Below are positions 8,344 to 13,639 of a stretch of 15,607 nt of DNA, one piece after another. The stretch is taken from contig CALIIP010000112.1 of NCBI GenBank assembly GCA_938018045.1, positions 1 to 15,607 on the forward strand, given 5' to 3'. The first letter of the stretch is position 1. Each line of letters starts with the position of its first letter. The position numbers and the translations under genes are program-made. This DNA comes from an uncultured Flavobacteriaceae bacterium (GTDB lineage Bacteria > Bacteroidota > Bacteroidia > Flavobacteriales > Flavobacteriaceae). The notes below the pieces were generated by a model that made no database searches, was not told the DNA's origin, and saw nothing but the letters and a program-made list of their open reading frames with translations.

Positions 8344-8757
8344 TTAACTCATTTTTTTACTGTGATAATTCTTCAAATAACCTATTTGAATAGGTATCAT
8401 TATCGCAAGAAAAATAAATCCATACAAAGCAGTATTCGAAACATTTAAATTATAAGAAGTTTCAAATGAAAGTGCATTGGTTAACCTACTTAAATCAATT
8501 TTAGATAAATAACCTTCATTAAGATGAACTCCAGATTTAAAAAGAAATACCGTTGAAGCAATTATTGAAGCAGAAATTAATAACCACACTTTTTTAGAAA
8601 TTAAAGGTTCAAATTTACTCGTTGCTTTTTTAACTTCTAGTGCGTTGATAGCATCCATAACATTGCTCGAAAAATCTACTGAAGGTTTTTCAATTGGCGC
8701 ATCTTTTACCATTTTCTTGGTAAAACTGTCTAATAAATGGTTGTCTTTATCGTTCAT
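8344..8757 (-). CDS. Membrane-anchored anti-sigma-like protein
   Basis: A 137-aa protein encoded directly after the ECF sigma gene and overlapping its end by 11 bp, so the two are translationally linked. I chose the ATG at 8757 because it falls on the sigma stop. An in-frame ATG at 8781 would add eight residues inside the sigma gene. The N-terminal cytosolic part (1-55) is charged and has a PSVDFSSNVMDAI segment of the kind I recall from small flavobacterial proteins beside sigma genes. Two hydrophobic segments follow (about 57-73 and 110-127). No zinc-type HxxxCxxC anti-sigma motif is present. The role as an anti-sigma factor is inferred from position and topology, not from a recognised domain. 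Confidence 0.7.
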   Translation of the reverse strand: MNDKDNHLLDSFTKKMVKDAPIEKPSVDFSSNVMDAINALEVKKATSKFEPLISKKVWLLISASIIASTVFLFKSGVHLNEGYLSKIDLSRLTNALSFETSYNLNVSNTALYGFIFLAIMIPIQIGYLKNYHSKKMS

Positions 8758-9328
8758 AATTGCTATAAATTTCTGGTTCAACAGACTCTTTAAATATACT
8801 AAATAATTTCTTTCTTGCTCTAAACAACTTCACTTTTACATTTCCTTCTGTCATAGAAACTATTTCTACTATTTCTTTTAAACTTAATTCCTCAAAATAA
8901 AACAAATGTATTATAACACACTCTTCTTCAGGCAGTTTGTCTATGCACTCTTTTATAATAATACTTCTTTCTTTATTCTCAAGACTATCAAAAACGTTTT
9001 CTGTCTGAAAAATTTCATTTGCAGTAACATCATTTATCTCAACATCATTATTAAATTTCGAATTCTTTTTAATTCTGTCAAGACACGTATTATAGGCAAT
9101 TCTATAAATCCAAGTAGAAAATTTAGATTCTCCATTAAATTTTGACAATGACTTATACACTTTTATAAATGTATCTTGTGAAACCTCTTCTGACTCTTCT
9201 CTATGCTTCAACATTTTTAACGCTAACGCGAATACCATATTTTGGTATCTCTCTACGATAATACCAAAGGAATTAGAATCTCCTTCAAGTATTTTCTTTA
9301 TATAATAATCGTCATTATTAATTGCCAT
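8747..9328 (-). CDS. ECF-type sigma-70 family RNA polymerase sigma factor
   Basis: A 193-aa extracytoplasmic-function sigma factor. Sigma region 2 spans about residues 20-90, with EVSQDTFIKVYKSL (48-61, core binding) and FSTWIYRIAYN (70-80, -10 recognition). Region 4 spans about 125-180, with KLPEEECVIIHLFYFEEL followed by a helix-turn-helix for the -35. The ATG at 9328 is preferred over the adjacent in-frame GTG at 9331. It is followed by an overlapping membrane anti-sigma-like gene and is divergent from a DUF6249-like gene. Its own upstream region carries TGTAACC-N17-GTC, the same arrangement as on the opposite strand, which suggests autoregulation. The trigger is unknown. Confidence 0.95.
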   Translation of the reverse strand: MAINNDDYYIKKILEGDSNSFGIIVERYQNMVFALALKMLKHREESEEVSQDTFIKVYKSLSKFNGESKFSTWIYRIAYNTCLDRIKKNSKFNNDVEINDVTANEIFQTENVFDSLENKERSIIIKECIDKLPEEECVIIHLFYFEELSLKEIVEIVSMTEGNVKVKLFRARKKLFSIFKESVEPEIYSNYER

Positions 9329-9330
9329 CA

Positions 9331-9364
9331 CATATAAGACTATTGGCTACTGAAAAAGGTTACA
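9331..9364 (-). promoter_or_regulatory. Putative ECF-dependent promoter of the sigma/anti-sigma genes
   Basis: Read on the minus strand: TGTAACC (9364-9358), a 17-bp spacer (9357-9341), then GTCTTATATG (9340-9331). This is the layout of an ECF promoter, with an AAC-containing -35 and a GTC -10. The same elements with the same spacer occur on the plus strand at 9398-9424. The -10 lies only 10-12 bp from the start codon, so the transcript would be leaderless or nearly so. Confidence 0.6.
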
Positions 9365-9397
9365 TATATATGGAGAAAAAAAATAATTAACTTTTTC

Positions 9398-9430
9398 TGT
9401 AACCTTGTTCTCCAGTTCAAAGTCATATAC
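9398..9430 (+). promoter_or_regulatory. Putative ECF-dependent promoter of the DUF6249-like gene
   Basis: TGTAACC (9398-9404), a 17-bp spacer (9405-9421), then GTCATATAC (9422-9430). It predicts a start near 9430 and a leader of about 40 nt before the ATG at 9474. It matches the divergent minus-strand promoter in both boxes and in spacer length, so the neighbouring sigma factor probably reads both. Confidence 0.6.
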
Positions 9431-9473
9431 ATGTAAACAATCATAAAATTAATCATTTAAAAACAAATCAATT

Positions 9474-9818
9474 ATGGGATCAGAAGTAATTATAGTACCA
9501 ATCATCTTCGGAATACTTTTCGGAATCGTTTATTTATTCTTTTCGACAAGAAATAAAGAAAGAATGGCTTTAATAGAAAAAGGAATTGGAGCAGAAATAT
9601 TTAATAAAGGAAATCGTCAAACTGCTCCTATATGGAAAGTCTTTATCTTAAACCTAGCATTGTTATTAATGGGAATTGGATTAGGAATTATTGTAGCATC
9701 AATTATTGATCAAGTAACAGACTTAGATAGTGATTCTATTTATCCAGGAATTATATTTTTAACTGCAGGTGCTGGTTTATTTGCAGGATTTAAAATGACA
9801 AACAATTTAGACAAGTAA
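9474..9818 (+). CDS. DUF6249-like small membrane protein
   Basis: A 114-aa integral membrane protein with three hydrophobic segments (about residues 5-24, 51-76 and 89-107). Between the first two is a basic loop with RNKERMALIEKG (26-37), the pattern I associate with the DUF6249 family. Function is unknown. The gene is divergent from an ECF sigma gene, and the intergenic region has matching outward promoter motifs, so it is a likely target of that sigma factor and may belong to its envelope or membrane response. A bidirectional terminator follows at 9842-9873. Confidence 0.8.
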   Translation: MGSEVIIVPIIFGILFGIVYLFFSTRNKERMALIEKGIGAEIFNKGNRQTAPIWKVFILNLALLLMGIGLGIIVASIIDQVTDLDSDSIYPGIIFLTAGAGLFAGFKMTNNLDK

Positions 9819-9841
9819 CCATTCTTTAAATTGCCGTCAAT

Positions 9842-9873
9842 AAAAACGTCCACTTAAAAGCGGACGTTTTTTT
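9842..9873. terminator. Bidirectional intrinsic terminator between convergent genes
   Basis: A perfect 10-bp stem (AAAAACGTCC at 9842-9851, GGACGTTTTT at 9862-9871) with a 10-nt loop. T runs to 9873 on the plus strand, and the A tract on the left gives a U tract on the minus strand. It serves the DUF6249-like gene and, lying 21 bp past its stop, probably also the nuclease gene. Confidence 0.9.
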
Positions 9874-9894
9874 ATTTGCAATATTTTCTGATTT

Positions 9895-10674
9895 CTAAAA
9901 CAAATCATTCAAGACCTTTGCCAATCTAATTCCTCCAATTTGCATTTGAGCACGAGCAGTATGCATATATTTATAAGAATATCTATAACGAAGATTATCA
10001 TCTTTTTTTACACTTGAATAAACATCTTTCGTTAAAATATGCACATCATTTACCCAATCAATTACAGTACCTTCTTGGTACGCTTTTACTTGGTCTTTTG
10101 TAAGAATATCAGCATTTTCAGCCAATTCTTTATAACCCATATCAAAACGATCAATCATTTTGAAATCCCAAACTGCATGTAAATTGGTATCTGAATAATG
10201 CCATTGTACTTTAAAATCATTTCCTCCCCTATCTTCTGCAAGACCTATGTGCATTGGCTGATGTAAATCTCCAATCAGATGAATTAACATTTTTAAATAG
10301 AATGCCTTATCAGCATCAGACGAATTCTTATCTTTAATTACTTTCTTACAATGTGCAATTCCTGTAACTAAATCTCCTTTCTTATTTGCTTTTGAAGGGT
10401 CATAATCTTCATCTAAAGGCATATTTACATAATGCCAAGTATAGAATTCATTATAGCGTTTGTCAGATTTTATTTCATCTGCATACGTAGATAAAAACGC
10501 CATTGACTTCTGCTTTAGCAACTTTTTTAACTTACGTTTTGTCTTTGGTTTTAAATAATCTTGAGCAATTTCACCAACTACTCTATGACCTGTTGGACCC
10601 CAAACTTCTGATGCGTTTGATTGATATGAAAAAGTTACTAAAACTATCAATAAGTATATTATTCTTGTCTTCAT
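9895..10674 (-). CDS. Secreted S1/P1-type zinc nuclease
   Basis: A 259-aa exported phospholipase C/P1-nuclease-fold enzyme expected to cleave single-stranded DNA or RNA in the periplasm or outside the cell. A signal peptide covers about residues 1-21. The three-zinc ligand set is complete: Trp25 and His30 in WGPTGH, Asp66, His81 in TWHYVN, His132 and Asp136 in HLIGDLHQPMH, His142, then His166 and Asp170 in LHAVWD. The spacings match P1 nuclease (H-x3-D-x5-H and H-x3-D). One oddity is that in P1 nuclease the Trp is the mature N-terminus and binds zinc with its amine. Here the most likely signal peptidase cut, after Ala21, leaves three residues before it. The gene is monocistronic. Confidence 0.93.
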   Translation of the reverse strand: MKTRIIYLLIVLVTFSYQSNASEVWGPTGHRVVGEIAQDYLKPKTKRKLKKLLKQKSMAFLSTYADEIKSDKRYNEFYTWHYVNMPLDEDYDPSKANKKGDLVTGIAHCKKVIKDKNSSDADKAFYLKMLIHLIGDLHQPMHIGLAEDRGGNDFKVQWHYSDTNLHAVWDFKMIDRFDMGYKELAENADILTKDQVKAYQEGTVIDWVNDVHILTKDVYSSVKKDDNLRYRYSYKYMHTARAQMQIGGIRLAKVLNDLF

Positions 10675-10720
10675 GTGTAATATTATTTTTTGCTAAGTTA
10701 AAAATAAATTTGATAAATGA

Positions 10721-10753
10721 TTTGGAAATTAGAAATAATATGTTATATCTTTG
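10721..10753 (+). promoter_or_regulatory. Candidate housekeeping promoter of the SPFH cluster
   Basis: TTTG (10721-10724) and TATCTTTG (10746-10753), an exact TAnnTTTG, are separated by 21 bp. This fits the Bacteroidota primary sigma consensus. The start would be near 10760, about 30 nt before the ATG at 10791, inside an 11-bp tandem repeat. Confidence 0.6.
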
Positions 10754-10755
10754 TG

Positions 10756-10777
10756 ATATCATTTTAATATCATTTTA
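10756..10777 (+). repeat. Tandem 11-bp direct repeat in the SPFH leader
   Basis: ATATCATTTTA occurs twice back to back (10756-10766 and 10767-10777), directly downstream of the -7 element and over the predicted transcription start. The 11-bp period is about one helical turn, so a protein could bind both copies on the same face. It could also be a chance duplication in AT-rich DNA. Confidence 0.7.
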
Positions 10778-10790
10778 AAACAAACTAATC

Positions 10791-11651
10791 ATGAAGCAAG
10801 AAAACAACATAAAAGTAACAAGCGGATATATTGGATTATTATTTCTTCTAATATTTATTGCTGCAATCATTTTTGGAATAACTCAAGGAAACCCTTTTTT
10901 AATACTTCCTGCAATATTCTTATTTTTCATTACACTTCCGGGATTTTTCTTAGTAAACCCTAATACTTCTAAAGTATTATTACTCTTTGGGAAATATATT
11001 GGGACAGTAAGAGAGAATGGATTTTATTGGGCAAATCCACTATATAGAAAACGTCCAATTTCACTTCGCGCAAGTAACTTTGACAGCGAACGTGTGAAGG
11101 TTAATGATAAACTAGGAAACCCAATAATGATAAGTACCATACTCGTTTGGAGAGTAAAAGATACTTTTAAAGCTGCTTTTGATGTAGATAATTACGAGAA
11201 TTTTGTGCGTGTTCAATCTGATGCTGCTGTAAGAAAATTAGCAAGTCTATATCCTTATGATAATTTTGAAGACGAAGGTAAAGTTGAAGAAATAACATTA
11301 AGAGCAAGTGTTAACGAAGTTAGTGAAGCATTAGAAGATGAACTTTCAGAAAGACTTTCTATGGCAGGAATTGAAGTTTTAGAAGCTCGTATTGGTTATT
11401 TGGCATATGCGCAAGAAATAGCAAATGCAATGTTAAAGCGTCAACAAGCAACAGCAATAGTTGCAGCAAGACATAAGATCGTTGAAGGTGCAGTAAGCAT
11501 GGTAGAAATGGCGTTGGAAGAATTAAGTAAAAAAGAAATTGTAGAATTAGATGAAGAACGAAAAGCAGCAATGGTAAGTAACTTAATGGTTATTTTATGT
11601 TCTGATAAAGAAGTTGCGCCAGTTTTAAACACAGGAACTTTAAATCATTAA
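10791..11651 (+). CDS. SPFH/band-7 domain membrane protein
   Basis: A 286-aa prohibitin/stomatin-like protein. Two hydrophobic segments lie at the N-terminus (about residues 12-30 and 36-54). They are followed by an SPFH domain (about 57-215) starting VNPNTSKVLLLFGKYIGTV, and a helical, Glu/Ala-rich tail (about 205-265) of the kind that oligomerises in this superfamily. Such proteins form membrane rings or scaffolds that organise proteases or membrane microdomains; the exact partner here is unknown. It has its own promoter and leads a co-directional run of five genes. A 55-aa gene follows after 12 bp. Confidence 0.92.
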   Translation: MKQENNIKVTSGYIGLLFLLIFIAAIIFGITQGNPFLILPAIFLFFITLPGFFLVNPNTSKVLLLFGKYIGTVRENGFYWANPLYRKRPISLRASNFDSERVKVNDKLGNPIMISTILVWRVKDTFKAAFDVDNYENFVRVQSDAAVRKLASLYPYDNFEDEGKVEEITLRASVNEVSEALEDELSERLSMAGIEVLEARIGYLAYAQEIANAMLKRQQATAIVAARHKIVEGAVSMVEMALEELSKKEIVELDEERKAAMVSNLMVILCSDKEVAPVLNTGTLNH

Positions 11652-11663
11652 AATAAAGAAATC

Positions 11664-11831
11664 ATGACAGAATATAAAATTATAAGCAGAAAAGCATTTT
11701 CTAAAGAATCATCTTTTCTAGACACTTTAAATACCGAAGCAAGAAATCGTTGGAAAGTAATAAGCGTTGGATATTCTATGGATGGAATAATTGCTAAGGC
11801 TGTGCTTGAGCGTACTGATAATAATCATTAA
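11664..11831 (+). CDS. DUF4177-like small protein
   Basis: A 55-aa reading frame, 12 bp after the SPFH gene. It begins MTEYKIISRKAF and contains LNTEARNRWKVISVGYS (22-38), ending AKAVLERTDNNH. This follows the small DUF4177 pattern: an N-terminal YK(I/V) strand, a central LN...(G/R)W(K/E)(V/L)(I/V)SV block, and a final hydrophobic strand ending in (L/E)(K/R)R. It has no signal peptide or membrane segment. The close spacing suggests co-translation with the SPFH gene. Function is unknown. The family match is by eye. Confidence 0.7.
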   Translation: MTEYKIISRKAFSKESSFLDTLNTEARNRWKVISVGYSMDGIIAKAVLERTDNNH

Positions 11832-11849
11832 TTATGATTCAAATACTCT

Positions 11850-11857
11850 TATATTTG
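11850..11857 (+). promoter_or_regulatory. Candidate internal -7 element before the PH-like gene
   Basis: TATATTTG is an exact TAnnTTTG match, 45 bp before the ATG at 11903, in the largest gap (71 bp) of the SPFH cluster. No clear TTG -33 is present. It could allow the last three genes to be transcribed separately from the first two. Confidence 0.35.
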
Positions 11858-11902
11858 ATACTAAATATTATAATTATTCTATTTTAAAAAATTAGAAAAA
11901 GA

Positions 11903-12403
11903 ATGAAAGTATTTATTGAAGAACAAAATTTCAAAAAATGGTGGTTATTGATCATTATTATTATCTCATTTATTGGAGCTTTATTCCCATTTATTTATAT
12001 GAGAGAAGAAATTTCGGAAATAGAATCAGAGGCGTTTTTGGGAATAATTATCATTTTTATAACTTTTTTCTTAACTTTTGGGCTTATATATTCAATAAAA
12101 CTGACTACTAAAATAAACGAACAAGGATTATATTATAAGTATTTTCCTATTCATTTTTCTAAAAAATTTATTCCTTGGAATGAAATTGAAACGTGTGAAG
12201 TTAGAAAATATAGTTCTTTTTCTGAATATGGAGGTTATGGATATAAAAAACAATTTTTCGGAAAAAATAAAGGAACAGTAATGAATACTGGAGGAAATAT
12301 CGGAATTCAATTAAAATTAAAAAACGGAAACAAATTGCTAATTGGCACTGAAAAACAACAAGAAGTAGAAAGTGTTTTGAAAACTTATAAAAACAGACTA
12401 TGA
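11903..12403 (+). CDS. Membrane protein with PH-like domain
   Basis: A 166-aa protein with two hydrophobic segments (about residues 13-33 and 45-66). They are followed by a soluble beta-rich domain (about 67-166) containing FIPWNEIETCEVRKY (89-103), SEYGGYG (107-113) and GIQLKLKNGNKLLIGT (134-149). These resemble bacterial PH-like membrane proteins, where the I-x-W-x-E-I strand and the 'NGxxLLIGT' strand are typical. The exact Pfam family is not certain (a DUF6141-type assignment is possible). Function is unknown. Its stop overlaps the hydrolase start by 4 bp (ATGA), so the two are coupled. Confidence 0.75.
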   Translation: MKVFIEEQNFKKWWLLIIIIISFIGALFPFIYMREEISEIESEAFLGIIIIFITFFLTFGLIYSIKLTTKINEQGLYYKYFPIHFSKKFIPWNEIETCEVRKYSSFSEYGGYGYKKQFFGKNKGTVMNTGGNIGIQLKLKNGNKLLIGTEKQQEVESVLKTYKNRL

Positions 12404-13335
12404 AACGATACTTAATTATATTTGTACTAACATTATGCTTTGTATCATGTAAACAAGAAATAACCTTTACAGAAACTGAAGTTAACATTCCTTCAGAAAA
12501 AATAACTGTAAACGGCTCTTTAATTGCTCCCGAAAACGGAAAGAAAGTACCATTGGTAATCATTATTCCAGGATCTGGACCAACTGATAGAAACGGGAAT
12601 ACTGGAATGGTACAAAACAATTCATTAAAATTTCTAGCAGAAGGTTTAAGAGATAAAAATATTGCAACATATAGATTTGACAAAAGCGCTTTGGCTTGGT
12701 TAAAAATTGATGGTTTTAAAGAAGAAGATGGCTCTTTTGATGATTTCATTGCTGATGCTAAATCGGTTGTTAATTATTTTAAGAATAGCAATAACTATTC
12801 GAAAATTATTATTGCAGGCCATAGTCAAGGAAGTTTGGTTGGTATGATTGCTGCATCTGAAAATACCAATGCTTTTATATCAATTGCCGGTTCTGGAAGA
12901 TCTATCGACCAAATACTTATCGAACAAATTGGCAAACAAGCACCAACACTTGTCGAAGAAACTACAACTGCCTTTGAAAAACTAAAAAAAGGTGAGAAAG
13001 CAGAAAACACAAATCCAATGTTAGCGAGTATTTTACGTCCAAGTGCACAAACATTTTTGATATCGTGGATTAAATACAATCCGCAAACTGAAATAAAAAA
13101 GTTAACGATTCCGACATTAATTATCAATGGCTCAAAAGATATTCAAGTTCCAATTTCTGATGCAGAATTATTAAACGCTTCTAATTCAAGATCAGAAATT
13201 AAAATTATTAAAAACATGAATCATATATTTAAAGAAATTACTGATGATTCGCAAAATATTCCTTCCTATACAAATCCAGAATTACCAATAATGAATGAAT
13301 TGGTTACAAGTATAGAAAAATTTGTAAAAAAATAA
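12400..13335 (+). CDS. Alpha/beta hydrolase, lipoprotein
   Basis: A 311-aa alpha/beta-hydrolase with a lipoprotein signal (lipobox FVSC, Cys17), so it is anchored in the envelope. The catalytic triad is visible: Ser142 in the nucleophile elbow GHSQG (140-144), Asp247 in INGSKDIQVP, and His275 in NMNHIF. The oxyanion region is PGSGPTDRNG (57-66), typical of the serine aminopeptidase S33/dienelactone-hydrolase-like group of bacterial esterases. The likely activity is hydrolysis of an ester or acyl bond; the substrate cannot be told. The start overlaps the PH-like gene, and a ribbon-helix-helix gene begins 1 bp after the stop, so it sits in the middle of a tight operon. Confidence 0.88.
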   Translation: MKRYLIIFVLTLCFVSCKQEITFTETEVNIPSEKITVNGSLIAPENGKKVPLVIIIPGSGPTDRNGNTGMVQNNSLKFLAEGLRDKNIATYRFDKSALAWLKIDGFKEEDGSFDDFIADAKSVVNYFKNSNNYSKIIIAGHSQGSLVGMIAASENTNAFISIAGSGRSIDQILIEQIGKQAPTLVEETTTAFEKLKKGEKAENTNPMLASILRPSAQTFLISWIKYNPQTEIKKLTIPTLIINGSKDIQVPISDAELLNASNSRSEIKIIKNMNHIFKEITDDSQNIPSYTNPELPIMNELVTSIEKFVKK

Positions 13336-13336
13336 T

Positions 13337-13498
13337 ATGGCAAAGAAAAAGGCATTTGCGCTACGGATTAATGAAGAAATGCTCAAGGCAATTGAAAAAT
13401 GGGCTGGAGATGAGTTTAGATCTACCAATGGTCAGTTGGAATGGATGCTTAACAAGTGCTTGAAAGAAGCCAAGCGTCAACCTAAGAAAAAAGAATAG
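13337..13498 (+). CDS. Arc-type ribbon-helix-helix DNA-binding protein
   Basis: A 53-aa protein starting 1 bp after the hydrolase stop. The N-terminus KKKAFALRIN (residues 3-12) is the DNA-contacting beta strand of an Arc/MetJ ribbon-helix-helix protein. It is followed by helix A (EEMLKAIEKWAGDEFRS, 13-29) and helix B (NGQLEWMLNKCLKEAKR, 31-47), with a lysine-rich tail. Such proteins act as dimers or higher oligomers on short repeated operators. By position it could regulate the SPFH cluster, but no target is proven. In my memory of flavobacterial genomes, closely similar small Arc-family genes often lie near SPFH genes, which fits this placement. Confidence 0.85.
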   Translation: MAKKKAFALRINEEMLKAIEKWAGDEFRSTNGQLEWMLNKCLKEAKRQPKKKE

Positions 13499-13610
13499 TT
13501 TTTTCTTTGAACATTTAAGGCTTAGCCTATAACATCTTCGACCTTACTTTTTTGTTAATTATCTTTTCGCTCTATAAAATTCTCTCTTCTTTTTTTCAAA
13601 AAAATATTCT

Positions 13611-13618
13611 TATCTTTC
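13611..13618 (+). promoter_or_regulatory. Weak candidate -7 element for the DUF819 gene
   Basis: TATCTTTC differs from TAnnTTTG in the last base only and lies 21 bp before the ATG at 13640. The rest of the 141-bp gap is AT-rich and pyrimidine-rich, with no clear -33 element. Confidence 0.35.
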
Positions 13619-13639
13619 GCATTCATTCAAATTTATACA

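Noticed and set aside
9371..9414. A second inverted pair, TGGAGAA (9371-9377) and TTCTCCA (9408-9414), interleaved with the two -35 boxes
   Set aside because: The order does not form one palindrome with the -35 boxes, and the right copy lies in the promoter spacer. A 7-bp match over this distance can be chance.
9815..9838. GTAACC followed by GTC on the plus strand after the DUF6249-like gene
   Set aside because: The spacer is 15 rather than 17 bp, the first base of the motif differs, and no plus-strand gene follows before the terminator.
10503..10778. A 91-codon plus-strand open frame
   Set aside because: It runs opposite the nuclease signal-peptide region and through the SPFH promoter and tandem repeat, so it is a shadow.
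11834..11887. A 17-codon hydrophobic reading frame (MIQILLYLILNI...) between the DUF4177-like and PH-like genes
   Set aside because: It is very short, AT-driven, and overlaps an exact TAnnTTTG promoter element, which explains the sequence better.
12201..12749. A 182-codon open frame on the minus strand
   Set aside because: It lies antisense across two well-supported coupled genes (PH-like protein and hydrolase) and shows no recognisable protein features.
13302..13308. Another copy of the TGTAACC -35-like box (minus strand)
   Set aside because: It is inside the hydrolase gene, no GTC follows at 17 bp, and no minus-strand gene starts downstream.
13484..13507. A 9-bp perfect inverted repeat (AAGAAAAAA / TTTTTTCTT) around the RHH stop codon
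   Set aside because: The stem is almost entirely A-T and the sequence after it is not a T tract, so a working terminator is doubtful.
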